Origin: Methanobacteriota archaeon
GTDB taxonomy: Archaea > Thermoplasmatota > Poseidoniia > Poseidoniales > Poseidoniaceae
Assembly (NCBI GenBank): GCA_002726845.1
Contig: PBSP01000079.1
Coordinates: forward strand, 1 to 16,335
Length of the DNA stretch: 16,335 nucleotides
Direction: 5' to 3'
The translations under genes were made by a program, and so were the position numbers. Shown piece by piece: positions 1 to 7,931 of the stretch; position 1 is the stretch's first letter; every line of letters begins with the position of its first letter. The notes beneath the pieces were generated by a model, which was not told the DNA's origin, did no database searches, and worked only from the letters and a program-made list of their open reading frames with translations.

Positions 1-2305
1 GGCTGAAGGCCTCGATCCAAACTGGATCGACCCTGCGAATCTCACGAAACTGACCATCGAAGGACTCTACGATGGTGTAACGACTCGCGAACTGGATCAA
101 CTTGCTGCAGAAACCGCTGCCTCATTGGTTTCTCATCACCCAGATTACAGCAAGCTCGCTGCTCGAATTTGTGTCGATGACCTTCATCGCTCGACCAAAG
201 AGGTCTTCACCGATGTTATTACCGACCTGCGCGAATACATTGACCCTGAATCAAAACTCCATGCTCCCCTCATTTCAGAGGGCGTGTATGAGATCATTAT
301 GGCAAACGCCGAAGTGTTGAACAATCATATCGACTACAATCGTGACTACAATTACGACTATTTTGGCTTCAAGACCCTGGAACGTTCCTATCTTCTTCGT
401 CTCGATGGCGAGGTTGCAGAACGACCACAACACATGTTGATGCGAGTTGCAGTTGGAATTCACCAGAATGACATTGAAAAAGCACTCCGCACCTACGACC
501 TAATGTCTCAAGGTTACTTTACACATGCAACTCCTACGTTGTTCAACTCAGGAACGCCGATGCCACAAATGTCGTCGTGTTTCTTGTTGACGATGCAAGA
601 GGACTCTCTTCACGGTATCTACGACACCCTCAAACAATGCGCCTTGATATCCAAGTCTGCAGGCGGTATCGGTCTCTCCATACATCACATTCGTGCTAAG
701 GGATCGTACATCAAAGGAACAAATGGAAATTCGAATGGAATCGTCCCGATGCTTCGTGTGTTCAACGATACAGCTCGATATGTCGATCAAGGCGGTGGCA
801 AGCGCAAAGGTTCAATCGCAATATACCTCGAACCCTGGCATCCTGACTTGATTGAATTCCTCGACCTACGTAAGAACCACGGTAAGGAAGAAATGCGTGC
901 ACGCGATTTGTTCTACGCACTGTGGACGCCAGATTTGTTCATGCAACGTGTCGAACAAAATGCCGATTGGTCCTTCTTCTGCCCGAACGAGTGTCCTGGT
1001 TTGCAAGACGCTTATGGTGAAGAATTCAAAGAACTCTACGAATCCTATGAAGCACAAGGTTTGGCTCGAAAAACGGTCCCCGCTCGTGAAGTTTGGGACA
1101 AGGTTATCGAAGCTCAAATCGAAACCGGAACGCCCTACATGCTCTACAAAGACTCGGCCAATCTCAAATCCAATCAGAAAAATTTGGGAACCATCCGATC
1201 ATCCAACCTGTGTACAGAGATTATGGAATACACTTCTGCAGATGAAATAGCTGTGTGCAACCTTGCATCCATAGCACTTCCAAAGTTTGTCGAAAACGGT
1301 TCGTTCAATCACGAGCTTCTGTTTGATGTGACCTATCACACAACAGGAAATCTCAACCGTGTCATCGATGTCAACTACTATCCTGTAGAAGAAGCACGAA
1401 ACTCAAACATGCGCCACCGTCCGATTGGGCTTGGCGTTCAAGGTCTTGCTGATACCTTCGCCATGCTTGGTTTGGCTTTTGACAGCCCAGAAGCCCGAGC
1501 CCTCAACAAAGAAATCTTCGAGACGATTTACTTCGCTGCATGCACTGCCTCGAAGGATGAAGCAATCGAACACGGTGCCTATTCAACCTTCCAAGGCTCT
1601 CCAGCATCTCAAGGTCTTCTACAATTCGATCTCTGGGGCATGAACGAGCACTCTGGACGCTGGGACTGGGACTCCCTCAAAGCAGAAATCGTTGAGAAAG
1701 GAATGCGAAACTCGCTCCTTGTTGCACCGATGCCTACAGCATCGACATCGCAAATTCTCGGGAACAACGAGTGTTTCGAAGCATTCACATCCAATCTCTA
1801 CGTTCGTCGTACGCTCTCTGGTGAATTCATTGTTCTCAACAAACACCTCGTGAATGATTTGATTTCTGCAGGTCTTTGGAGCATGGAGCTCAAAGATGAA
1901 ATTCTTCGTCATAAAGGCTCAATTTTGGGCATAGAAGGTATTCCTGACAACATCAAAGCGCTGTACAAGACCACTTGGGAAATCAAGCAAAAGCACGTTC
2001 TTGACATGGCTGCGGATCGTGGAGCATACATCGATCAGAGTCAATCGATGAACATCCACATGATCGATGCGAATGCTGCTAAGGTCAGTTCGATGCACTT
2101 CTACGGATGGCGATCAGGCCTCAAGACAGGAATGTACTACCTGCGAACCAAGGCTGCCGCTGATGCCATTCAATTCACTGTTGAAAGCAAAGCAAAGAAC
2201 GATCCAACAGTGAACGGCCTTGCAGAACGCGCCGAACTTACCAGTATGGAAGAAATCACATGCAGCATTGACAATCAAGATGATTGTCTCAGTTGTGGTG
2301 CTTGA
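1..2305 (+). CDS. nrdA: Class Ia ribonucleoside-diphosphate reductase, large (alpha) subunit, 5'-partial
   Basis: Reduces ribonucleoside diphosphates to deoxyribonucleotides in the cytosol, working with a radical-carrying beta subunit that is not in this window. The frame is open from base 2, so the true start lies left of the window. The first visible residues (AEGLDPNWIDP) align with about residue 26 of human RRM1, so roughly 25 residues, including the start of the ATP-cone, are missing. A TTG at 125 is inside the gene and is not the start. Seen directly: the active-site cysteine in SSCFLL (codon at 578-580), the NLCTE motif with its Cys and Glu, the second redox cysteine in AVCNLAS, the radical-transfer tyrosine pair in MYYLRT, and a C-terminal CLSC thiol-exchange pair. 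From memory the protein resembles eukaryotic RRM1 along its whole length, and the visible 767 residues would end at about the human C-terminus. The family call is very secure. Confidence 0.97.
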   Translation, partial: AEGLDPNWIDPANLTKLTIEGLYDGVTTRELDQLAAETAASLVSHHPDYSKLAARICVDDLHRSTKEVFTDVITDLREYIDPESKLHAPLISEGVYEIIMANAEVLNNHIDYNRDYNYDYFGFKTLERSYLLRLDGEVAERPQHMLMRVAVGIHQNDIEKALRTYDLMSQGYFTHATPTLFNSGTPMPQMSSCFLLTMQEDSLHGIYDTLKQCALISKSAGGIGLSIHHIRAKGSYIKGTNGNSNGIVPMLRVFNDTARYVDQGGGKRKGSIAIYLEPWHPDLIEFLDLRKNHGKEEMRARDLFYALWTPDLFMQRVEQNADWSFFCPNECPGLQDAYGEEFKELYESYEAQGLARKTVPAREVWDKVIEAQIETGTPYMLYKDSANLKSNQKNLGTIRSSNLCTEIMEYTSADEIAVCNLASIALPKFVENGSFNHELLFDVTYHTTGNLNRVIDVNYYPVEEARNSNMRHRPIGLGVQGLADTFAMLGLAFDSPEARALNKEIFETIYFAACTASKDEAIEHGAYSTFQGSPASQGLLQFDLWGMNEHSGRWDWDSLKAEIVEKGMRNSLLVAPMPTASTSQILGNNECFEAFTSNLYVRRTLSGEFIVLNKHLVNDLISAGLWSMELKDEILRHKGSILGIEGIPDNIKALYKTTWEIKQKHVLDMAADRGAYIDQSQSMNIHMIDANAAKVSSMHFYGWRSGLKTGMYYLRTKAAADAIQFTVESKAKNDPTVNGLAERAELTSMEEITCSIDNQDDCLSCGA

Positions 2306-2319
2306 CAATCTAAATCGCG

Positions 2320-2360
2320 AACCATCGTGGTTGCACTTAAGGTTTGAATCAGGATTTTTT
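2320..2360 (+). terminator. Possible weak transcription end after nrdA
   Basis: A short hairpin, AACCA-TCG-TGGTT (2320-2332), lies 15 bases after the nrdA stop, and a run of six T follows at 2355-2360. The stem is only five base pairs and the T-run is about 22 bases away, so this is not a classical intrinsic terminator. A T-rich archaeal-type end signal is the other reading. Confidence 0.2.
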
Positions 2361-2370
2361 GAAACATAAC

Positions 2371-2378
2371 TTTACATT
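2371..2378 (+). promoter_or_regulatory. TATA-like element upstream of hemH
   Basis: The sequence TTTACATT is centred about 26 bases before the hemH ATG at 2400. That is the spacing expected for an archaeal TATA box driving a leaderless transcript. No Shine-Dalgarno sequence precedes hemH, which agrees with a leaderless start. The match to a TATA consensus is partial, and a bacterial promoter cannot be excluded. Confidence 0.28.
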
Positions 2379-2399
2379 TGGAAGCCATGAGAATTCTCC

Positions 2400-3431
2400 A
2401 TGGGGCGTGACGGGATTCTCCTGATGAACGTCGGAACGCCTGATGAACCCACCATCGAATCGGTCAAGTCCTATCTCAAAGAGTTCCTCCTTGACCCAGA
2501 TGTGATTGACATCCCAGCACCGCTCCGCCACTTGCTCGTACGAGGAATCATTCTGCGTACCAGACCAAAGAAAATCGCACCTCGTTACAAGAGCATATGG
2601 ATGGAAGATGGATCTCCTCTTCGAGTTTACACGCAACGAATTTGCGACAAATTGAGCCTTCGAATGGACGATACTTCGTGTGAAGTCGGTATGCGATACG
2701 GAAATCCAAGCATTCGTTCAGGTCTTGAATCGCTGCGTGACCAAGGTGTGACTCGTCTGCTGTTGGCTCCACTGTTTCCACACTATGCTCAAGCAACAAC
2801 AGAGTCGGCTACAAAGCATGCGTACAAACAACTCAAAGCAATGGATTGGACGCCAGAAATACTCGAGCTAGGACACTTTGAGACAGAGAATGAATTCGTT
2901 GAACCGCTGGCTGAATCGATTCGTCCTTATCTGAACGACGACGCACACCTGTTGTTCTCGTACCATGGCTTGCCAATTTCACATGTAAAGCGAATCGATT
3001 CAAGCAAAAAGCACTGCCAAAAGGTCAACAACTGCTGTGAAGTGGTTTGCGATGCAAACCGATTGTGTTACGGGCGACATTGTAGTGATACAACAATGGC
3101 TGTCGTGGAAAAACTTGGCCTTACCCCTGACCAATGGTCCATGAGCTATCAGAGCCGGTTGGGCCCAGTGAAATGGCTTGAACCTGCTACCACAAGCAAG
3201 GTTGAAGAGTTGGTTGAACGAGGCATCAAAAACATCGTCGTCGTTGCACCAGCCTTCCTTGCAGACGGATTGGAAACCCTTGAGGAACTCGACATTGAAT
3301 TACGAGAAGACTTCATCAATATGGGCGGAGAACACCTCACCGTGGTCAAATGCCTCAACGATAGCGATCACTGGATTGATGGACTTGAATCACTCATCAA
3401 GAGGCGATTCAGGAAACTTCTTGTTTCCTAA
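2400..3431 (+). CDS. hemH: Ferrochelatase with internal cysteine-rich (putative [2Fe-2S]) segment
   Basis: Inserts Fe2+ into protoporphyrin IX, the last step of protoheme synthesis. The protein has 343 residues, and the N-terminus (GILLMNVGTPDEP) begins where ferrochelatases normally do, supporting the ATG at 2400. Seen: the metal-binding histidine in SYHGLP (H189) and the conserved glutamate in LETLEELDIE (E292). Residues 206-228 contain six cysteines (C206, C212, C213, C217, C223, C228) in the pattern KHC..NCC..VC..LC..HC. This resembles the internal segment of bacterial ferrochelatases, such as those of Bacteroidota and myxobacteria, that hold a [2Fe-2S] cluster. There is no C-terminal membrane helix or extension. 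The gene is convergent with the heme run on the other strand and overlaps the HemY-like gene by four bases (CTAA). A coproporphyrin ferrochelatase (CpfC) is less likely because a HemF is present and no HemQ is seen. Confidence 0.95.
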   Translation: MGRDGILLMNVGTPDEPTIESVKSYLKEFLLDPDVIDIPAPLRHLLVRGIILRTRPKKIAPRYKSIWMEDGSPLRVYTQRICDKLSLRMDDTSCEVGMRYGNPSIRSGLESLRDQGVTRLLLAPLFPHYAQATTESATKHAYKQLKAMDWTPEILELGHFETENEFVEPLAESIRPYLNDDAHLLFSYHGLPISHVKRIDSSKKHCQKVNNCCEVVCDANRLCYGRHCSDTTMAVVEKLGLTPDQWSMSYQSRLGPVKWLEPATTSKVEELVERGIKNIVVVAPAFLADGLETLEELDIELREDFINMGGEHLTVVKCLNDSDHWIDGLESLIKRRFRKLLVS

Positions 3432-4726
3432 AACAAGTCTGCAATGCGCTCCGCTTCAGCCACAACGTGCGTCACTGAAACGCCGCTGTAAAACCAACCT
3501 GCTCGTGTCCATTCGACGCTCTCGGAATCAAGAGCGGCCATGTATCCTGGAGGATAACACGGAATCTTTCGCTGTCCAATTTTTTGGAACAGAACGGGAT
3601 CTTCAGCACAGAGATGCTGTTTGAGACTGGCTCGAATGGATTCCTCATCACCCCCACGGTTGCAAGGTGCCATTATCCTAAACAATCGATGCTCTGAAGG
3701 CGCTCTTGGAGATTGATGAACGTCGCTTTCGTGAAGAATACCACTCATCGGAATGTCCTCATCTGGAATCAACGTTCCATATCCTAAGGGTACGTTTGAT
3801 GCTGCTTTTACAGTGTAGCCTGCAACATAAATGTCCAGATTCGTAAATTGGTCGGATTTTCGTGTTAGAGGACCGCACCACACAACTGAACTTAGAGGGA
3901 CGCCTCGTGCTTCGGCAACGGTTTTCGGATCAACGCAGTTCTGACCGTAATGGAAATCCACATTTGGCTGCTTTTCCAGATGTGCTACAAGTGCATCGAT
4001 GAGGGTCTGCATTCCACCCTCAAACGATGCGATTGACCCCTTTTTGGGTGTGAACATTGGATAGGTTTTGTTCATTCTTTTTATGATGTGCGATCGTTTC
4101 AAAGGCGGCTCGTTACCGAATCTTGTTAATGCGGGTACAAGGAAATCAGCATCCACATGGTTTGCAACATTGTTGACAATACCGAGGGTCATCGCATCAG
4201 CAATGGATGAATTTGGAATGAGATCGGCCACAGACGTTCCACCGCTTCGTGAGGAACGAATCGAACGAAGCAATCGTAATGGTCCCATTTTGATGGCCGT
4301 TAACATCGAAAGTTTGGATTTGTTGTTGCCGCTTATCACCCATCGCGTCGTGGCCTTAGGATTGGAACCTGAGAACAGATTGCTAAGTCCTAAGTCCGAC
4401 ACAAGCCTCCAGAACGCAGGATGGGGTCTTGCAGCGTTCACTGCAACGTCACACAACCATCCATTTTGGTTCCAGGTTTCGATGGTTCCACCGCATCGTT
4501 TGCTTTTTTCGAGAATTTCGATTTCAACATCCGGTCGTTTTGATGCTATTCGGTAAGCAATCGATAGACCCGAGAGACCTCCACCGACAATGCATATTTT
4601 TGATGCATCAGCCAAATTGGGAGCAACAAGAAGCGGTCTTCGAAGTTCGTCACCGTACCGTATCCAATCCTCAATGGAGTGCAAAACATCACCCGCCCAA
4701 CCAATCCACAGGATTTTGGAGAACAT
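3428..4726 (-). CDS. hemY: HemY-like FAD-dependent protoporphyrinogen oxidase (divergent)
   Basis: Probable six-electron, O2-dependent oxidation of protoporphyrinogen IX to protoporphyrin IX. The protein has 432 residues from the only in-frame ATG. An FAD-binding Rossmann motif is clear: ICIVGGGLSGL (residues 45-54), an acidic strand end in ILEKS (E73), then GGTIET (79-84). The C-terminus (GWFYSGVSVTHVVAEAERI) fits the final FAD-contacting segment of the amine-oxidase/HemY family. The middle is poorly conserved, so the substrate is inferred from position: this gene fills the only step otherwise missing between hemF and hemH. The start is uncertain. ATG 4726 overlaps hemF by 38 bases and gives about 43 residues before the FAD motif, while an in-frame TTG giving LADASKICIVGGG would suit the family better. 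An out-of-frame ATG (4689) sits exactly on the hemF stop. A generic FAD oxidoreductase is the alternative. Confidence 0.75.
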   Translation of the reverse strand: MFSKILWIGWAGDVLHSIEDWIRYGDELRRPLLVAPNLADASKICIVGGGLSGLSIAYRIASKRPDVEIEILEKSKRCGGTIETWNQNGWLCDVAVNAARPHPAFWRLVSDLGLSNLFSGSNPKATTRWVISGNNKSKLSMLTAIKMGPLRLLRSIRSSRSGGTSVADLIPNSSIADAMTLGIVNNVANHVDADFLVPALTRFGNEPPLKRSHIIKRMNKTYPMFTPKKGSIASFEGGMQTLIDALVAHLEKQPNVDFHYGQNCVDPKTVAEARGVPLSSVVWCGPLTRKSDQFTNLDIYVAGYTVKAASNVPLGYGTLIPDEDIPMSGILHESDVHQSPRAPSEHRLFRIMAPCNRGGDEESIRASLKQHLCAEDPVLFQKIGQRKIPCYPPGYMAALDSESVEWTRAGWFYSGVSVTHVVAEAERIADLF

Positions 4727-5600
4727 CAAGCAAGCGTTCTTCTTCTGAGCCGACAGACACCTCGTGACAATATTCCCATCGGGCCGTCAAGGGAAGTGAC
4801 ATCAAAATGCTTTCAATACGTCCGTTTGTTGTCAACCCAAATTTTGTGCCTCGGTCGTAGACGAGATTGAACTCAACATAGCGGCCGCGACGAATCATCT
4901 GCCACTTCTTGTTCTCATCGGTGTAGGGCAAGTCCATTCTTCGCTTCAAAATCGGAATGTAGGCGGATAGAAATTGGTGAGCGCAGTCGTTTACGAATTC
5001 AAAGCATTCTTGTTTGCTTTCACCGTGGATGTTGTCAAAAAAGATTCCACCAACGCCTCGCCCCTCTTTGCGGTGTGGTATGTGGAAATACGAATCGCAC
5101 CATGTTTTGAAGCGGTTGTAATCTGCAATCGAGTGGCGATCACAAGCATCTTTGTGAATTTGATGAAAATGAATCGCATCTTCAGGAAAGAGATACGATG
5201 GTGTCAAATCTGAACCACCACCAAACCACCAACTCCCTTCAACTTCGCCTGCGCCCCGTTCAAAATAGCGATAGTTGGCATGAACGGTTGGGGCCATTGG
5301 ATTGTGCGGATGAAGAACCAGACTTATTCCGGTTGCAAAGAAATCCAAGTCGTTTTCATCAAGATTGTGCCCTCCTCCCATTTTTTTTGCTGCTTCTGGG
5401 CTAAGGGTACCGTGCACGACGCTTACGTTTATGCCGGCTTTTTCGAAGACCTTTCCATCGGAAAAAACTCGGCTTCGACCACCTCCTCCTTCCTCACGAT
5501 CCCACAAATCTTCGCGATAGTGATTCTCATCAATGATTCCAACAGCCTCACAAATTTCGTCTTGAAGGGCATGGACCATTTCGACCATTTGATCTCGCAT
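4689..5600 (-). CDS. hemF: Oxygen-dependent coproporphyrinogen III oxidase
   Basis: Oxidative decarboxylation of coproporphyrinogen III to protoporphyrinogen IX using O2, in the cytosol. The protein has 303 residues, close to the usual length near 300. Seen in order: NVSVVHG (58-64), LVLHPHNPMAPTVHANYRYF (95-113), WWFGGGSDLTPSY (124-136), YFHIPHRKEGRGVGGIFFD (171-189), RRGRYVEFNLVYDRGTKFGL (237-256), and a C-terminus TARWEY..NPVDW typical of the family. I chose the ATG at 5600: it lies one base after the hemE stop and has GGTGA about nine bases upstream. A longer frame reaching 5708 would overlap hemE by over 100 bases. The downstream HemY-like gene overlaps or abuts its end. Its presence, with no oxygen-independent HemN visible here, implies aerobic heme synthesis. 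Confidence 0.97.
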   Translation of the reverse strand: MRDQMVEMVHALQDEICEAVGIIDENHYREDLWDREEGGGGRSRVFSDGKVFEKAGINVSVVHGTLSPEAAKKMGGGHNLDENDLDFFATGISLVLHPHNPMAPTVHANYRYFERGAGEVEGSWWFGGGSDLTPSYLFPEDAIHFHQIHKDACDRHSIADYNRFKTWCDSYFHIPHRKEGRGVGGIFFDNIHGESKQECFEFVNDCAHQFLSAYIPILKRRMDLPYTDENKKWQMIRRGRYVEFNLVYDRGTKFGLTTNGRIESILMSLPLTARWEYCHEVSVGSEEERLLDVLQNPVDWLGG

Positions 5601-5601
5601 G

Positions 5602-6633
5602 TTATTCACCAGTAACCGTACGCAATACTGCTTCAACACAATCGATTTGAGCTCCGGGTGCAAATCCGTGACCAAGGTTGAAGATGTGGCCGGGCTTATC
5701 CCCTGCATCGTTCAGAACGCGTCGGGCCGCTGCTTGGGCTGCTTGCGGTGAACCGTGCATTCTCGATGGGTCGAGGTTGCCTTGGAACGCGAATGCATCT
5801 CCGTACAACGTCCGATTTGTCTTCAAATCGTCTCTCCAATCCAGTGAGATTGCATCGATGTCGAGGCTTCTTATCTCCTCATGGAGATGCGAACTTCCCT
5901 TTGCATAATGGATGAGTGGTATCTGACGATTTGCTTTGTTCCGAAACACTTCAATTGCTCGTTCAGTTGCTGGTTTTGCAAACCTGCGGTAATCGCTTTC
6001 GTTCAACAAGCCTGCCCAGGTATCGAACATTTGAACCGCATCAGCACCTCCATGATTGACTTGATCTGCTAACAGATCACCAATTGCTTCGGCAACAGTG
6101 AGAAGAACGCGCATTGATTGTTCTTGATTGGAGTAGACCGTTGCCCGAGTTTGCTGAAATTCTTTGTCACCGGTTCCACCAGCCATGAGATACATGCTTG
6201 TGGTCCATGGGCACCCTACAAAGCCCAATCGAGCAATATCTTGATGTTCTTCGCCGATGGCTCGCAAACCGTCTGCAGCCCAGGGGGCATGCTTTCGTGC
6301 AGAGAACGTCGTCCAATCATCGACATCATCAAAGGCGAACGGATCGATGCGAATACCCCCTCCATACTCAACATCATAACCAAGTGCAGGTAGAGGTGTA
6401 AGGATGTCACTGAAGATGATCGCTGCATCGATTGACTTGTATCGATGAATTGGCTGCATTGTAATGGTTGTGCACAAGTCGATGTCCTTGCATCGTTCCC
6501 AAAATGAATGCTCTGCAGCAAGTGCCCGATATTCAGGTAGATGCCGACCTGCCTGACGCATGAACCATACCGGAGTGCGATCGACAGGTTCCCGGTTTAA
6601 TGCAGAGACAATTCGTTGCTTTCCGTTCATCAT
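5602..6633 (-). CDS. hemE: Uroporphyrinogen decarboxylase
   Basis: Removes the four acetate carboxyls of uroporphyrinogen III to give coproporphyrinogen III; cofactor-free and cytosolic. The protein has 343 residues, a normal length. Seen: VWFMRQAGRHLPEYR (22-36) with the substrate-binding arginines, AIIFSDILTP (71-80) with the catalytic aspartate, FDTWAG in the middle, QGNLDP and the C-terminal NLGHG.APGA motif. The ATG at 6633 overlaps the hemL stop in the coupling sequence ATGA. A second ATG follows directly at 6630, and a TTG at 6639 is also in frame, so the start is uncertain by a few codons. hemF follows after one base. Translation is probably coupled to hemL, as there is only a weak GGATTGG upstream. 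The assignment is secure. Confidence 0.97.
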   Translation of the reverse strand: MMNGKQRIVSALNREPVDRTPVWFMRQAGRHLPEYRALAAEHSFWERCKDIDLCTTITMQPIHRYKSIDAAIIFSDILTPLPALGYDVEYGGGIRIDPFAFDDVDDWTTFSARKHAPWAADGLRAIGEEHQDIARLGFVGCPWTTSMYLMAGGTGDKEFQQTRATVYSNQEQSMRVLLTVAEAIGDLLADQVNHGGADAVQMFDTWAGLLNESDYRRFAKPATERAIEVFRNKANRQIPLIHYAKGSSHLHEEIRSLDIDAISLDWRDDLKTNRTLYGDAFAFQGNLDPSRMHGSPQAAQAAARRVLNDAGDKPGHIFNLGHGFAPGAQIDCVEAVLRTVTGE

Positions 6634-7922
6634 GACCAATCCAGTATAGAGAGGGAATCGTCGAGTGCTTGAACGAATCCCAGAATGTGCGACTCGTCGT
6701 GCGACGTGGAAAGAAATCCGATTTCGTAGGCGGATGGTGCAAGCATGTATCCACGGTCGAGCAACTCTCGATGAACGTCTGCATAAAGTTGGCCAGCATT
6801 GCTTGGAATCTGGTCTGCACGAACCGCAGGCGATTCCTTACCTGGTGAAAACCAAAACAGACTTTCCATTCGAACAAGACGCATAGGATAGCCGTGTTTT
6901 TCCAATACAGCATTGACACGTTGTTCCATGAACGCACCTAAATTCTCTAGGTAATCGTACGCATCATCATCGAGCAAATCTAGGGTTTTTGCCCCAGCAG
7001 CCATCGCTAGTGGGTTCCCTGATAGGGTTCCTGCTTGGTAGACGGGGCCGAGTGGAGAGAGTTTCGCCATGATTTCGTCACGGGCTCCGTAGGCTCCAAC
7101 CGGTAATCCTCCTCCAATCACTTTGCCCAATGCGGTAATGTCTGGCTGAACGCCGCAAATATCGGAATAACTACCATGTTTGAACCGGAAACCACTGATA
7201 ACCTCGTCAAAGATCAACAACGAACCGTGGTTGTCGCACAGGCTTCGGAGTTGTTTGAGGAAATCGTTGCGCTGTACGAGCAGACCGTTGTTGGCCGGGA
7301 GAGGTTCGATGACGATGGCTGCAATTTCCTGACCGTGTTCGTTGAACAAAAATTCCACTGCTTCGATATCGTCAAGCGGACAAATGAGCGTGGTTGCGAC
7401 CGTGTCGTTTGGAATACCGGGACTGCTCGCAATTCCGAAGGTTGCAAGTCCACTTCCAGAGGAAACCATGAGCGAATCGACGTGGCCGTGGTAGCATCCT
7501 TCGAATTTGACCAACAGATCCCGATTTGTGTAACCTCGAGCAAGGCGAACTGCGCTCATCACCGCTTCAGTACCGGACGAGACAAAACGGACTTTGTCCA
7601 TGTGAGTGAAGCGTTGTTTGACTTTTTTTGCCAACTCGATTTCTCCGAGATGTGGTGCTCCGAACGACGTTCCATTGAGCATCTTTTCATGAACTGCTTG
7701 TATGATTTCGGGGTGGGAGTGGCCGTGGATGAGTGGACCCCAGGATTGAACAAAATCGACGAGTACGTTGCCGTCGATGTCGGTTACATGTGCTCCTGAA
7801 GCTTTTTCAAAATAAATCGGATTGCCATGGACTGATTTGAAAGCGCGGACAGGGGAGTTCACGCCTCCGACGAGATGCTCAACAGCAACGTTGTGCATGT
7901 TGTCCGATTTTGTTCGATCCAT
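6630..7922 (-). CDS. hemL: Glutamate-1-semialdehyde 2,1-aminomutase
   Basis: PLP enzyme that converts glutamate-1-semialdehyde to 5-aminolevulinate, the second step of the C5 route; it takes the unstable product of HemA. The protein has 430 residues, normal for the family. Seen: GGVNSPVRAFKSV (19-31) at the N-terminus, RFVSSGTEAVMSAVRLARG (112-130), CYHGHVDS (143-150), IFDEVISGFR (237-246), the PLP lysine K267 in TALGKVIGGGLPVGA, and GTLSGNPLAMAAG (298-310). The GGVNSPVRA signature separates it from other class-III aminotransferases. The start ATG lies nine bases after the hemB stop, and its stop overlaps the hemE start. Its presence together with hemA shows that 5-aminolevulinate is made from glutamate and not from glycine and succinyl-CoA. 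Confidence 0.97.
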   Translation of the reverse strand: MDRTKSDNMHNVAVEHLVGGVNSPVRAFKSVHGNPIYFEKASGAHVTDIDGNVLVDFVQSWGPLIHGHSHPEIIQAVHEKMLNGTSFGAPHLGEIELAKKVKQRFTHMDKVRFVSSGTEAVMSAVRLARGYTNRDLLVKFEGCYHGHVDSLMVSSGSGLATFGIASSPGIPNDTVATTLICPLDDIEAVEFLFNEHGQEIAAIVIEPLPANNGLLVQRNDFLKQLRSLCDNHGSLLIFDEVISGFRFKHGSYSDICGVQPDITALGKVIGGGLPVGAYGARDEIMAKLSPLGPVYQAGTLSGNPLAMAAGAKTLDLLDDDAYDYLENLGAFMEQRVNAVLEKHGYPMRLVRMESLFWFSPGKESPAVRADQIPSNAGQLYADVHRELLDRGYMLAPSAYEIGFLSTSHDESHILGFVQALDDSLSILDWS

Positions 7923-7931
7923 AGCATCATC

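Noticed and set aside
125..127. TTG at 125 as the nrdA start
   Set aside because: The frame is open to base 2 and the upstream residues (LTIEGLYDGVTTRELDQLAA) match the family, so the gene simply begins outside the window.
2320..2332. Hairpin AACCA-TCG-TGGTT as a firm intrinsic terminator
   Set aside because: Five base pairs with a distant T-run is too weak; kept only as a low-confidence feature.
4068..4556. 162-codon plus-strand frame
   Set aside because: Antisense to the HemY-like gene, which carries the FAD motif in the other frame; no family signature seen.
5601..5708. Longer hemF start at 5708
   Set aside because: Would add 36 residues without HemF similarity and overlap hemE by over 100 bases; ATG 5600 has a good position and length.
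7176..7799. 207-codon open frame on the plus strand
   Set aside because: Lies wholly antisense to hemL, whose protein has all family motifs; the plus-strand translation shows no recognisable family and no ribosome site.
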